Shown here: positions 1 through 11,947 of the stretch, piece by piece | Layout of the letters: each line of letters begins with the position of its first letter | How positions within the stretch are numbered: position 1 is the first letter of the stretch | Source: Erythroxylum novogranatense | Lineage: Eukaryota > Streptophyta > Magnoliopsida > Malpighiales > Erythroxylaceae | Direction: 5' to 3' | DNA length: 64,000 nt | Assembly: GCA_029891385.1 (NCBI GenBank) | Contig: CM057228.1 | Span: forward strand, 55,529,783 to 55,593,782 | Position numbers and translations under genes: made by a program | Notes under the pieces: generated by a model | Database searches by the model: none | The model's input: the letters and a program-made list of their open reading frames with translations, nothing else | What the model was told of the DNA's origin: nothing

Positions 1-329
1 GATATTTCAACCTCCTTTTTGTTGGACCCCAAACTTTCGGTGAAAATTAGAAATATTAAAATGAATTCAATGAGTATTTTCGGATATGAATTGTGTTATA
101 GAAGTTTTTATGTCTTGAGGAAATTGATGAAAAAAAGAATTTATTAGTTTTGATGACTTTGGAGACTAGTTTTGGTTATGAAAGTTTAAGTGGATGAGAT
201 GATCGAAATGGAAGTTAAAATCAAGAAATAGAAAGTGAAAGTGTGAAATTTGAAGAATTTAGAAAGTTTGACTTTTTGGAGTAGAGAGTTGACTTTTTGA
301 TTTAGGCAAATTTTGAGGAACTGATCTTC

Positions 330-1440
330 ATGAAATTTGTAGATTATGTTGAGAGCCTTCTGTATCTATAAAGTTTGACAGTTTTTGATATCGGAATCAA
401 AAGTTATGAGTTTTCGAAATTAAGTGTACTTGGCGTTGTTTTGGAAAAATACTATGAAGTATCCGATTGCCGTACTGATGTGGTTTGAATTGGAGTAAAT
501 GGTTTACGTGAAAGTTATAGAGAATTAAAATAGCTTTAAAATGATGTATAATATGAAATTTTGGATGTGGAGACTGAAAAATGTGAAATTGTGAAGTTTG
601 AATGCTGTTTAGTATGGAAATTTCTGGGCAGTAGCTTCAATTTGGATTTTGACCTTCATTGATATAGAATTTGTTCATAGGATCTTAATGAAATTGTAGC
701 TCATGTTTCCAGCTTTCTAACGCCATAAAGTATGCAATTTTTCGATATCGGGGCAAGAAGTTATGATAATTTGAAGTTTGGATATTGCTTAGGTGATTGC
801 TAACAGGGCAGAAACTTTGATTGAAACATTGACTTAGTTAGAGGTTGAAGTTGCTTTGGAGGTCTTCATGAACATTGTAGAGTTTGTTTTTATCTTTCCA
901 TTGATATAAAGCACGAAAATATTGGACAAGGGAGTAGAAAGTTATGATTGTTAGAAGTTTTGATGCTGTTCAGTGTGAAGCTGATCGACCAGTCATTTTG
1001 TGTGGAGTTTTTGACCCATTTAGAGGTCGATCTGATTTTTAATGCCTTCATAAAATTTGTAGAGAGTTCTTTTATCTTTCCTTGGACACCAAGTTTGTTA
1101 AATTTGGAGTTCTGAATCAAAAGTTATGATGTTTACAAGTTGAGGTATTGTTTAAAGTTTTGAGGAGATTATCGATTGGTTATCTTTGAGTTCATTTTTT
1201 ACCCCTTTGAGGACAGAGCTTGCTTTTGAGTCCTTCTTGAAAATTGTATATCTTTCTTTTATTTTTCCAACGGTATCAAGTTTGTAAAATTTAGAGCTTG
1301 GAGTCAAAATATATGAAGGTCGGAAGTTAGGAGGTCGGATAGCGCAAGCGATCGGCCTGCGGGGTAAATTTTCAGCCGACTGACCTCCTTTCACTCTTTT
1401 GGCCATAACTTCTTCGTCCGACCTCCGATCCACCTGATTT
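330..1440 (+). repeat. Diverged ~185 bp repeats inside LTR
   Basis: A unit of roughly 175-190 bp recurs about six times. The recognisable core reads: TTGTAGA, then a CTTTCCA-like block, a TATAAAGT-like block, AATTTGGA, and AAAAGTTATGA. Clear cores lie near 344, 692, 877, 1058 and 1246, with a weaker one near 515. The same core also occurs in the solo LTR (about 50060-50135) and, on the minus strand, several times in the LARD LTRs (26130-26950 and 34430-35250). Confidence 0.6.
1321..1410 (+). repeat. CG-dense stretch in LTR
   Basis: A short CG-rich block (AGCGCAAGCGATCGGCC-like) sits in otherwise AT-rich LTR. It is followed by CATAACTTCTTCGTCCGACC and a CCTGATT block. The equivalent slot in the other long LTRs of this window holds a family-specific CG tandem repeat. 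Confidence 0.5.
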
Positions 1441-1555
1441 TTAAAGCGTTGGATTCCTAAGACATTTTTCTATCTTTCCATACTATATTGATCAGTTTTG
1501 GCATTAAATTGAAAAAGGTTGATTAGATTAAAGTGAGCTGATCGGTTGTAAAAAG

Positions 1556-2200
1556 TTTGAACAGTGTTCAGTATTTTGGAGATATCTCGATCGATAGAGC
1601 TTCGATTGATTTGATTCTTCTTGCAAATTAAACTAGAGACATAGCTCTACAATTTATTTGTAGGAGCCAATCGACAATGTATCCTCTAAGACTTTTAATT
1701 TTGAATCGTAATTTAGATGTAGTGTTCAGTCTCGGTTCTGTAATGGTTTGAACAGTGTTAAGTATTTTGGAGATATCTCGATCGGTAGAGCTCCGATTGA
1801 GTTGATTCTTATTTCAAATTAAACTAGAGACATGGGGCTACAAATGTTCTCAAGGATCCGATTGACAATGTAGCCTCTAAGACTTTCAAGTTTGGATCGG
1901 AGTTAGGTGTAGTGTTCAGTTTCGGTTTTGTAATGGTCTGAACATCGTTTGGTATTTTGGATATATCTCGAGCTATAGAGCTCCGATCGACCTGATTCTT
2001 TTTGCAAATTAAACTAGAGACATGGGGCTATAAATTTTCTGAAGGAGCAGATCAACAATTAAGCCTCTAAAACTTTCAATTTCGGATCGGAATTAGGTGT
2101 AGTGTTCAGCCTCGGGTCTGAAGAACAGACTTCAATATTTTTTAGATATCTTGAGCTATAGAGCTCCGAACGATCTGATTCTTGAAGCGATGGATTCGTA
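1556..2200 (+). repeat. Tandem repeat, about 190 bp x 3.4
   Basis: Units begin near 1556, 1747, 1937 and 2117 (the last partial). Each starts TTTGAACAGTGTT-like and carries GATATCTCGA, TAGAGCTCCGAT, AAACTAGAGACATGG and a GTGTAGTGTTCAG end. The units are diverged from each other, so the duplication is not recent. Confidence 0.75.
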
Positions 2201-4354
2201 AGACATAGAAGGATATTTCTCTAAAGTTTTTAAGGCAAAAAGGAAGGGGCAATTTTAGAAATTTACTTAAAGAGTTAAGGTTTTAGGCTTATGAGTAAGG
2301 GCAATTGGGTCAATTTTAAGTCATTTAATGACATGGCAAGATTGTGTCCCTTTATAAGGAGAGAATGCACGACACTTAGACAGAAAAACAGCAAGAGAAG
2401 ACAAGAAAGAAGAGAAAGAGAGGAGAATGAGAGAAGCTTCGGTGATGGAGAAAAGAGAGAGAAAGCATAGGGTTTTTGATTTTTTGGAGATTTCAAGGGA
2501 GTTTTGAGTTGATCCAGGGGAAAAAAGATGGAAGATGATGAAAGCTTCCTTCCAAACCAAGATATATCCGAAAATGGTAAAGGATGAGGTAAGACCCGAA
2601 ATTTTGATTTGTGAATTTTGGAAGATTTTTTTTTTAGAATCATGGAAAATGATATAGGTTTGTGTATTATGGAGTCAATTTTGGTGATTGCTAAGTATTA
2701 TGGGTTTAATTTTGGATGAAAATTAATTAGGGTTATGCTCAATTTTATGAATTGGGGTTTTTGAAAATTGGGATTTAGATGGCTTGATCTTATGCGGAAT
2801 TAGTGTTTTCTAAGTTCAATTTTAAGGATTATGTTATTTATGAGGTTGAATTTGTGTGAAATTGGTGTAGGAAATTTTCAATTGGAAGAATAAAAGATGA
2901 AATGGTCAAATTGAAGCTAAGGACAAGCTTCTAGCATCGATTCAAGGTGGGTACCTGTTTATAATAGAATTTATAAGCCACTACTGCTTTCTTTAAACAA
3001 AGAGATTTTCTGATTTCACTTGCATCATAAATGTTGCATCATTGTATGAATGATTTGAAAAATCATTATTGATTCAATACATGAACTTTTGATGAATTGC
3101 AAAATACATTTGTGTTATGCTTCGAAAAATTTCATGGCATTTCGTATATTCGGAAAAGATCATTCGATAAATGATATTGAGCATAGATTGGTTGTGATTG
3201 AGCAAGAGAGAACCTGTTTCGTTAGTCTCGTGCACGATGACTTATAGCCTTCTCCCGGCTGCCCGTTTGAGGCCACGAGATCCTGATAAATCGGACTCGT
3301 CGTGTTTACGGTAAAACTTCAGTTTTCCGTCGTGTTTATGGAACTCTCGAGCCAATTGTTGTGCATTGCATATGTGATTTGCCATTGCATCTATGAATTG
3401 TCAAGTTGATGCATTCATGTTTTGTAACCTATGGGTTTATGGCTAAAAGCCTAAAAATCATACGTTTTGCAAATTGCGATTTTGAATGCTGCAAGAAAAG
3501 AACTTTTTAAAAATATGATTTACGAATTTCAAGGAAATGCTTTCTAAGACCAGAAAAGAAAAAAAATTCAAGGGATTTACTTATTTATTTGTTATAAACT
3601 GTTACCCACGAGCTATAAACTCACCTCCCCCCCTTCATTCCCATCCACAGGTGATGAGAAGAAGATCGGGTAAAGAAAATTGAAGGTTTTTGTTGTATGT
3701 GTGCATATTGTTTCGTTTGTAAGTTAGATTGTTGTTGAGAATTCTGCGATCATTGGATTTGTGTACATATTCGGATTTTGGATATTGATGTTGTATTATG
3801 ACTTGGAATGACATTAAGGTTTTGTAAGTAATTAATTTATGATGTGTATGGATTATGAAATTATGTATGGATATGGAATGTGGATTTGCATACTGAATTG
3901 AGATGAGATGAATATGAATGGTCTTGTATATAAATTGTGTTGCTGGATTTGAGTTTTGATTGAGATTATAGAATTGACGAATTCCAGATTGGAAAGGGGT
4001 ATGGTTTGTATGACATTGAGTAAAATGGAAAAGAAAAAAAAGTTATGCCGGATTTGATTGGTTTAGAATAGATGTATTAAGGTTTCCAACGCGATGCTTT
4101 TCCTAAAATATTTGTTCACGGATATCGGAAATTGGTCTCAATTTGATTTGATCCGAAGTTTGCTTCGTTTTGATTTGCTTCCGATTCTTTCGCTTTAAGA
4201 TTTAATTTGCTTCGTGTTGTAAATACCATTCTTCGCTTTCGCTTATGATTTTGCTTCCGCCTTATGTTCCTTTCTTTCGATTTTGCTTTCGTTTCGTATT
4301 CGTTTTCCGTTTCTGCGGTTGGGATTCGGTTTTCAGATCGGGTCCTAACAGTTA

Positions 4355-4366
4355 TGGTATCTGAGC
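4355..4366 (+). other. Primer-binding site of the left gypsy LTR
   Basis: TGGTATCTGAGC matches the usual plant initiator-Met tRNA complement (TGGTATCAGAGC) with one mismatch, five bases after the LTR end at 4350. This fixes the LTR edge and shows a 5' LTR. Only about 120 bp of internal sequence follow before the Athila-like sequence begins. Confidence 0.7.
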
Positions 4367-4489
4367 AAGAGTGATAGTGTTAAGTTTAAGTAGTTGAGTT
4401 TTAGTCCCAACACTTTTCCATCAACACCTTAATGCATTAATAGAGAAGCTTCTTAAACCTTTATTTTCTTGTGTTTTTCTTTTTACGAG

Positions 4490-5859
4490 TACATTAAGGA
4501 CAATGAAGATTATGTGTGTGTGTGGGGGGGTGTGCAGGAACATTGAATGTTTGTGTGACTGGTGTTTTGAATTTACTATTTATTTGTTCATTTTGATTTT
4601 GGTTTTTTTCTTTTCTTTCTTTTCTGTCTTTTAATTTGCATGTGATGTGCGTTAAACCATGAAATTCTATCTTAATAATTGGAATGAGATTGAATTGCGT
4701 ACTTAAAATTGAATTAGGCCAATTGAATAGAAAATGAATCATGCTGATCGATTAAAGTAGTTGGTTACATAAGCTTCCTTACAAATTAATGATTGAGTGA
4801 TTAGGTAATGTATAGAATCATAATGAATTTTCAGTTGAGCCTATGTGAAGAATTGAGTCTATATGAATCCATTCAAAAGTCATTTCATTTCTTTGTATGT
4901 GTGATAGTCCCCTACGTTATTATCTTCAGAACTTGCTTTGAACCGGTTTGAATCTATTAGATGCATACTAGATGGAAATGATTAAGGCCCTTTTTCTTTT
5001 AACCCTTGACTTAAATGACCCACCTATCTTATTTACCCTTGCAAACCCCTTTGAGCCTTTACCCCTTTTGTTTCTTAAAGAAAACACCTCATTCTAAAGC
5101 ATCAAACCCTATTAGCCTTACCTATTCACAAGTTTAATAAAGTACTAAGTTAGCTAGTTTTGGGACTTTAAGATTTTTTTTAGACGAGTTTATCGATACT
5201 TCTACTCATAGAGCATATTGTATTTAGCTGCTGTTATTGTTCACTATTTCCTTAGTAAAAACAAAAACAAAAACAAAAACAGGAACAAGAATAAAAAAGA
5301 AGAAAGAAAAGAAAAAAACAAGTATAATAGCAATAATAATTGTTAAGTAGTTAGTTATTTATATGCAATTCTCATAAATACATTTTGTTGTCCCTTTGTA
5401 TAATTAGTGCTTTGTGACTACTTGTGAAGAACCCCTCAAACCCCTTTTGACTCACCTTAACCTTAGCCCCATTGCAACCTTAAATAAAGCCCTTTTGATC
5501 TATTTTAGCATATAATCACTATAGAAGAGAATTGGCGTATTTGCAAGCTCATGGTAGTGTGATTTCCTATAGGCAGTTCTGAGCGAAACACAACCTATAA
5601 GCACTTCAGTGAAATGAGTGAATTCTATGAGGAAAATCCATTGTGAGCTTATGCTTATCTTTGAATGATATTATCATAAGTTGAGTTTGTTTATGTGCAC
5701 TGATGAAAACTAATCATGACGTGTGTAGTAGTTTGACATTCGATTGGCCAAAGTTTGAATAATTGCATGTGCTTGGTTTCTTTGAAAATGAATTGATATA
5801 ATTTGATGGTTGTGTTTAATTTGGTCAAGGGAAAACTAAATGTTAAGATTGGGGGAGTT
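4490..5859 (+). mobile_element. Athila/Tat-like 3' non-coding internal tail
   Basis: No ORF is supported. The stretch starts with AAGGACAATG followed by a G-run (GTGTGGGGGGGTG, about 4498-4532). It contains several lines rich in CCCTT / CCCCTTT / AAACCCC blocks (about 4985-5130 and 5430-5500) and ends in a polypurine-type AAGATTGGGGGAGTT at about 5845-5859. Such a long non-coding tail between pol and the 3' LTR is usual for Athila/Tat gypsy elements. The 5' part of the element is missing here. The lineage is inferred from layout, not from protein. Confidence 0.5.
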
Positions 5860-7394
5860 TGTTAGTGTCTTTTTTTTCTATCTTTTTGTGTGTTTGTTCT
5901 TGAAGTTTGAAGTTATAATTAATGGAAATTAATATTGTTTTATGTCAAGGTGTATTTTGGAACCAAATAAAAAGAACTGCAAATAGTTTGGCACAAAAAG
6001 AGCTGAACCAGATGTTGAACCTAAATAGACATAGCTTCGCATAGTGAATTAAGTGGTGAACAATCTAGACCAAAACATAGTACACACTAGGAACATCTGC
6101 CAAGGAAACACAAAGCAACACAATTAAGTATGAAATGCAACAGCATGATAAAAGCAAGCAGGAAACGCAACACACAAACACGTCCCACACCAGGACGAGG
6201 ACGCACAGCCAGGTAGGGAGTTTTTCTTAACAGAAAATGACAGTGTAAAGAAGGGCGTGAGGTTTGCAAGGTTTTTAAGTGAATAGTAAGGTGGACATAA
6301 TTCTTATTCGTCATATCAAGCTACAGAAGTGGGGGTGGCAGAAGTGAGGGGCGGAAGAAGAGAGTTTATGAGAGAGGGGATGAGGCATGAATAATGCCTT
6401 GGTACAAAGGTTTAATTGTCCCATCAAAGCTACAGTAGTGTGAAGAGAGGAGAATAGAGGGCTTATAGCAGAGAGAAGAGGAGTAGCGTGAAAAGAAGAG
6501 AAGAGGGCTGATGGTAAAAGAGAACAGCAATGCCAGTGACAATCATAACGCTCGTGAAAGTTCTAAATAAAAATCAAGCCACAATAACGTCCATGACAAT
6601 CCAAATAGTTAGGAAAATTTGTGATGTTAGGTAACTAAACTTTTATCTTGGTTTACGGAATCCTATTTATTGAACTTTGAATGTTATAAGTCTTTCCTTC
6701 TTTATTTCAATCGATTTATTAGTCAAGTATTAATTATTTTTTTGGGTTATTATTTGATTGTTTGATTTTACAGCTAGGTGTGTAACTAGTTTATGATATT
6801 ATTCAATTGATTGCTAGAATAAATAAGTTGACATTCAATTTTTTTAATCAAAAGTAGCAACTAGGATTTTTGTCTACTATGTTAGAGACATGATTCTAGG
6901 AAAAATAATTGTCTGGGCTAAATATATATCATATGTATGTTGTTTAGTTTGTTGATTTTCTTGATTCATAACGCTATTAATTAATTAAATATAAGATCGT
7001 ATCTAATTTATTGATTAATAAAGGTTAATTCGAATACATATTTTGGTTAACTAAACATAAGAAAAAATAGGTAAAAAAATTTACCACGACGAATGCTTAA
7101 CTAATAAATTGATTATTTTTAATGTCGATGATCAATGCAAGTTCAATAACGAAGGAGACCGAAAACTAAGATTTGTTTCTATTGATTGTTAGATTCTCAT
7201 TGTTTTGTTATTAGTTATTTTTCAATTTGTATTCTAATTAAATTATGTTTAATTCATAATTTAAAACCCCACTTTTATTGTGTAACTATTAACGTCTGAA
7301 TTTTTTATGGGAACGATCCCTACTTTCTACTACTACATTAATTTGTGTTGCAGAAAGTTAGTTTTTTTTTTATATTTTGTTGTAGGTGACAACA
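5860..7394 (+). mobile_element. Athila-like 3' LTR
   Basis: Begins TGTTAGTGTC right after the polypurine-like tract and ends TGTAGGTGACAACA. The block GGGAACGATCCCTACTTTCTAC at about 7310-7331 followed by TACTACATTAATTTG is typical of the 3' portion of Athila-type LTRs. The length of about 1.5 kb fits. The 5' LTR and TSD cannot be tested because the element is truncated on the left. No coding sequence is seen. Confidence 0.5.
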
Positions 7395-7399
7395 TTCAC

Positions 7400-7880
7400 C
7401 AAGGATGATGGTTTCCTTGATTCTCATCAAATGAAATGATATCATTGAAATATCCAACTAAGAGTGAGGGTTCATGTAAAGAGGCAGCTATCTCTCTAAG
7501 ATTTTTTTAAAGTGCAATTCTTTGGAAAGGATAGTTAAAAGCATATATAATAATGATGTAGACAACTAAGTTTAGGTCCTTGATACATACCTTTGCATGG
7601 ATAAGTTGGTCAGTCACCAAGGAATTAAAAACTAGTGATTTTTGCATCATTATATAGTAGTAAAATTCATCCATTTAGATGTGCATCATACTTGAGTAAG
7701 AGCTTCCAGGATTTAGGCAAAAACTTTAGTAGATGGAAATTCAGTTGTTTGATTCTTGATTCAAGAATTCCTAGCATCATAAGCTTATTATTCAACAAAA
7801 AAACTTCTTAACTGTAAGTTTTTTGTCAGAGGAATTCAGGCCTCTCACATTCGAGGCTGAGATTAGCATGATGATTGATC
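7400..7880 (-). pseudogene. LINE ORF2 endonuclease domain, degenerate
   Basis: The minus-strand translation gives NVRGLNSSDKKL (the WNVRGLN motif with the Trp lost), then GILESRIKQ-NF, then KYDAHLNG, and later REIAASLHEPSLLVGYFND-IISFDENQG. These follow the order of the APE-type endonuclease of plant L1-like LINEs, which nicks target DNA for priming. The usual GDFN is GYFN here, so a catalytic Asp is lost. Several in-frame stops and frameshifts show it is dead. The domain is cut off by the Athila-like LTR at 7394. Confidence 0.75.
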
Positions 7881-8219
7881 CTTAACTAAGGATCCTTTCT
7901 TTCTATTGTATCTTCTTGTTGTTGTAGACTTGAAGCTTCCTCCTCTTGCTCATGGAGAGGAGTCGAGGTAGATTCTTAGATTGCTTCTTTTATGTTATTC
8001 AACAAACTTGGTAGGATATATGGAGAATTGTTTGATTCTGCTATTGTATTAGGGATTCCATTTATGATTTCAGGTTCATATAAGGTATTGATGTTTGATA
8101 TAAGAGAAGTTTGAACATTACTCAGGCTTGGAATTTGTTCTGCTTCCATAGTTTCTCTAATTTTTTTTATTTTTCTCTATTGAATTCACATAAATATAAT
8201 CTCCTAGTAGATCTTGTAA

Positions 8220-8920
8220 GAATGTTTATTTAAAGGTTTTCCCATAGGATTTCCATATTCTGTTGTTCATTTTAGTGGGCTTCCAAGCATATGTTACCTT
8301 AACAATATCCTCTATCAGTTCTAGATTTTCATAAAGTCTTTGAATAAGGATTTCTTCAGGTAAATATTTCCTAGCATCTATAATTACAAATATCATGACA
8401 TAGTTGATTATGCTAATCTCAGATGTTGTTTAATCCAAACACGCAAGCTTTCCAATATAGTTGGCACTATGGCCGAGACCTGAAGTGGTTCAACACGTCA
8501 GGGGAATTCCATGTATGCACATCCAAATGGGAACATTAGATAGTTTGATGTCTTCAATGTAGATGTTAGAGGACCAGGTTTGAAAAAGGATAGGTTTGTT
8601 CTAAACATGCCATGGCCCAAGCTCCAACACTTTCCTTACCAAGCTCCAACTCGTCAGGGGAATTCCATGTATGCACATCCAAATGGGCACATTAGATAGT
8701 TTGATGTCTTCAATGTAGATGTCAGAGGACCAGGTTTGAAAAAGGATAGGCTTGTTCTAAACATGCTATGGCCCAAGCTCTAACACTTTCCTTACCAAGT
8801 TGATGTTATAAAATCTAATCAAGAAAACATCTTGATTGTTCATGAGAAGCTCCTTGAAACCAAGTTGTTTCTAGTTATTGGATGCCCAAGCTTTCATTCC
8901 TGATATGGAAATCCTTTTGT
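8220..8920 (-). pseudogene. LINE ORF1 (DUF4283-like nucleic-acid-binding protein), degenerate
   Basis: The minus strand encodes, in order, NNQDVFLIRFYNINLVRKVL, ELGP-HV-NKPILF (the ENGPWHIQNKPL block with Trp codons now stops), VPIWMCIHGIPLT, GLGHSANYIGKL, and FVIIDARKYLPEEI. This is the DUF4283 arrangement found in ORF1 of plant L1 LINEs and in related zinc-knuckle proteins. A 156-bp tandem duplication (8497-8805) repeats part of it. The N-terminal end continues beyond the nested insertion at 39832-39960. It is clearly inactive. Confidence 0.75.
8497..8805. repeat. Tandem duplication, 156 bp x 2, in LINE ORF1
   Basis: Copies start at 8497 and 8653 (both GTCAGGGGAATTCC) and stay nearly identical for about 150 bp, with a few substitutions such as GGGAAC versus GGGCAC. 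The duplication lies inside the LINE ORF1 relic. Confidence 0.9.
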
Positions 8921-9200
8921 CATGAAATGTAACATCCCGTTACTGTTAGCAAGGACATTATGGCAATATTGGGACTGACTGATAGGCTTTACTGTATTTA
9001 CTGACTGAGCATGCTACTGGCCTCTAATTATAGAGGAACTGGTCTACTGCATATGCATATTTATTTATTCATTGGTACATGCATTCATGATTTTTCGGTA
9101 TTTAATTGTGAATTAGAATTGACTGGTTTGTGAACTGATCGAATTATAAACCGACCGAACCGATCGGACTGAAATTTGGACTGAATTGGAGACTTATGTC

Positions 9201-9216
9201 TATATATATATATATA
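9201..9216 (+). promoter_or_regulatory. Possible TATA box of gypsy 5' LTR
   Basis: An alternating TA run about 270 bp into the LTR, preserved in the partner LTR at 37168-37183. It is a plausible core promoter position, but microsatellite-like TA runs also arise by chance. Confidence 0.35.
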
Positions 9217-9627
9217 GCTAAGTTGAAATTTGGGGAACTTACCTAATGACCTAAGGCAAAATCGATTTCTTCTTTTCCTCCCACGGTGAGTCTTCTCTCC
9301 TTCGGTGTCGTGCGATTTCTCCCATTGGTGAGATTCGTTGATTTTCTCTTATGGTTTTCCCCTCAATGTGTTAGACTAACATGTCTATAGTGATTGGTGA
9401 AGGTTAGAAGCTTGGAGAGTGTTTGATCGTGGGTTTCGAAGGATTTTAGGGTTTACGGATTTGATTCTTCGATTGGTAAGTTTCTATAGTTTAATGTTGT
9501 TATTACTGGTTATTTGAGTATTTTATGGCATTTATTGGGTTAGATTTGGTAGTTGGAGTGTTTAATGGAGGTTTTAAGTGTATTAATGGCGGAAGATCGA
9601 TCGGAGAAGACGATCTGGTCTTCGCAC

Positions 9628-9834
9628 GTCGCGACGAGCACAGAAGTGTTAGGGCTTCGTCGCGACGAGTAATTAGATTTAATTAAACTTATTAGTCGCG
9701 ACGAGCTCGGGTAGACGTCGCGACGAGAGTGGATTGGTACGTCGCGACGAGTGGTTTCCACGTCGCGACGAGCATGGTTTTGTGCGACGCGACGAGCGGC
9801 CTCCACGTCGTGACGAAGGGGCGTAGGTCGCGAC
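9628..9834 (+). repeat. CG-palindrome array, GTCGCGACGAG x 9
   Basis: GTCGCGAC (a perfect palindrome) or a one-base variant starts at 9628, 9659, 9695, 9717, 9741, 9762, 9786, 9807 and 9827. Seven copies are exact, and the later ones are spaced 20-24 bp apart. Minus-strand ORFs across it read as repeated RRDV and are artefacts of the repeat. Confidence 0.9.
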
Positions 9835-11411
9835 GAAAGAGGCCAATTTTCTGATTGAATATATATATGTGGGTTTATTGGACATAACTTATAGTGTGGA
9901 CCTCCGATTGAGGTGATTCTCAATTTACTGTGAACTAGGGAAAGAGGTCTACCATTAAGAAAAAATTGAGAGTTGGAATTTTATTGAAATGGTACTGATT
10001 CTTGAGATTAAGGTTAATTATGGGTTATAGTGTGATCTAAGTATTGAATTGAGACAATTGGAGTTTTAATTGAGATTTTCACTGGATAATTTGACTGATG
10101 GATATGAAATTGTTACAGGGTATATGAATTGAGAAAATTGAACTGCATTGAAGATTGAACCAAATCAGTGTTGATCCAATAGAGTGGAAAGTTGAATTTG
10201 AGCATAGGATATCAAATTTGGGTATTTGCACTTAGGAAAGCGTGAATATGCATTGTACATCATTTCTCCGAGACATATGCATTCTTGAATTAGTTAATTG
10301 AGCAATTAGTAATGGACCTGTACTTTCATTGTTATAGAGGCCTTTGTTGGACCATCGTTCCACGGGCATTCTTTGAGACTTCGAGCGATGAGTTTCGGAA
10401 GTTCTGGTGAGTAACCTAGTTGGTTCCTCGATCCTTGTGTGATAAAATGTCTTTGTGATATGTGTGATTAAATTGACAATGTGAGTGATACATGTGTGAA
10501 ATAAATGTGCTGCAATTATGAATAAGTGTTACGATTGTGAGTGAATGTGAGCATTAGTAAATGTGAATCGGTGTAAAGAGTTATGAGTCGGTTTTCGATT
10601 AAGATAGCGAGTGAAGTGATATACATGTGCTAGTGATCGCAAGTGTGCTCAATGTGAATTACATGACTCTGAAATATATGTGATCGAATTGCCCGCATGA
10701 CCACTGAAATGTATAAGAGTGAACTGTATTGTTACTTAAATGTATGTGACTGAATTACGTGCTTTTACTGTATAGGATTGAACAATGTGAATTGTACCGT
10801 ATGACTGCATGACTACTGAAAAGTGTACGATTGGATTGCACGCTATGAGCTGAATCTGATCTTTATACGTGACTTTGGGATTTGAATCTGGGCTTTTATA
10901 GCCATATCGAGCGATTATCAACACCGTAATATCTTGGGCTTTTATAGTGTACCTTTGAATCACTTGAAAACATCGTGATTGCACGCATAAGCGCATGATC
11001 GATAATGGAATGTGACCCAAGTCGCGATTATTCTTGATCGCCTCGAGCCCGAGGGAGTTATCCCTAAACATCGCATCTTGGCCAAGCCTGGCGGGGAGTT
11101 ATCCACGAACATCGATCGACCGCCTAGCCCGAGGGAGAAAATCACGACGCGTCCCGATCGATCATCGATCGAGCGCTTGGGCACAACATGAATAATGGAA
11201 AAGAGTCTCATATGCATTGCATACATGAATGACTAAGTTGTGACAATGATCGATTACGTGATGACATGATTTAGATCGTTATAAACTCAGAATGGCTGTG
11301 ATGCAACATTGTAAACTCTTGTATAATCTTGAAATTAGTGTACGATATCGTTAATTGACTAATCAGATCTTTGTCTTTGTCTGCGATCTGGCGTAATGCA
11401 TGATTTGAGTG

Positions 11412-11449
11412 AACCATCGATGATGGTTTCTCACCGAGTTCATAAACTC
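11412..11449 (+). other. Paired hairpins near LTR 3' end
   Basis: AACCATC-GAT-GATGGTT (7-bp stem, 3-nt loop) is followed 7 bp later by GAGTT-CATA-AACTC (5-bp stem). A TTTTTCAGG block follows at about 11468-11476. The same pair occurs in the partner LTR and in two other LTR families of this window. Confidence 0.65.
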
Positions 11450-11835
11450 ACCCAAAATTGCAATATATTTTTCAGGATGATAGAGTAGACTCTAGCTCAA
11501 GATATTCTTTTCTGCTGTGCGAAGCTGTGAAGAGACGCGATGGCACACAAAGTCGATCATTTGGGTTAGCTTTGAGGATGACTTAGGATAGATGCTTGTA
11601 TGAGTTTCCCTTTTGGTTTTGTTTAGGAACCGATAGACTTGTCTATTACGCTCATTGGATGACCGTATGAAGACTGATATTGTAAATTTTAATGTACTGA
11701 TTTCTGTTATATTGTGATTTAATTACTGCGATGCCATGTGGATATTAGTGAAACTGTTCTGGTAGTGCACCTTATCGTGGGATACGTGTCGGGCGTCTCG
11801 ATGTGTACCCTGCGGTGAGGGGGCGCTACATTAAG

Positions 11836-11847
11836 TGGTATCAGAGC
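11836..11847 (+). other. Primer-binding site of gag-only gypsy element
   Basis: TGGTATCAGAGC exactly matches the complement of the plant initiator-Met tRNA 3' end. It lies five bases after the LTR end. Confidence 0.9.
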
Positions 11848-11947
11848 ATGGTTTGGCATCTTTTGGGATTAGTGAAATTGAGTTGGAATCACTGTAAAAG
11901 AATAGCAAGACTGATTGGAATTTCTCGTCTGTTTTAAGTCATCCGTA

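Larger units (their letters stand above)
1..4350 (+). mobile_element. Truncated long Ty3/gypsy LTR (5' LTR type), start outside window
   Basis: The sequence ends in GGTCCTAACA at 4350 and is followed at once by a tRNA-iMet-type primer-binding site, so this is the 3' end of a 5' LTR. No TGTAACATCC-like LTR start lies between 1 and 4350, so the LTR is longer than 4.3 kb. It carries diverged repeats of about 185 bp (330-1440), a second tandem array (1556-2200), a CG-dense stretch (about 1321-1410), a promoter-like TATAAGGAG near 2353, and an ACTCACC...CAGG block near 3620-3652 that the other long LTRs in this window also carry. No coding region is supported; the ORFs inside are short and unlike any known protein. 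The matching 3' LTR is not in the window. Family is inferred as a long-LTR gypsy lineage (Tekay/Del-like) from layout only. Confidence 0.75.
7395..8927 (-). mobile_element. LINE (non-LTR retrotransposon) fragment, 3' part of ORF1 and start of ORF2
   Basis: Read on the minus strand, this stretch first carries a DUF4283-type ORF1 domain and then the N-terminal endonuclease of ORF2. Stops and frameshifts break both. The right edge at 8927 is the insertion point of the gag-only gypsy element (TSD TGAAA at 8923-8927 and 39827-39831). The LINE continues at 39832. The left edge abuts the Athila-like LTR, and the reverse transcriptase part is absent from the window. Confidence 0.75.
8928..11830 (+). 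mobile_element. 5' LTR of gag-only gypsy element
   Basis: 2903 bp, TGTAACATCC...GGGCGCTACA. Contains a TATA run (9201-9216), the TCGCGA repeat array (9628-9834), GGGCTTTTATAGCC-type hairpins (about 10889 and 10934), and the paired hairpins at 11412-11449 followed by TTTTTCAGG. Its partner is 36896-39826. Confidence 0.92.

Noticed and set aside
2275..2643. Minus-strand ORF of 122 codons in the left LTR
   Set aside because: Antisense to a purine-rich LTR stretch, so Ser/Leu/Phe-rich by composition. No signal of a gene.
9540..9923. Minus-strand ORFs with RRDV repeats (also 37506-37912)
   Set aside because: They translate the GTCGCGACGAG array inside a gypsy LTR. The repeat explains the open frames.
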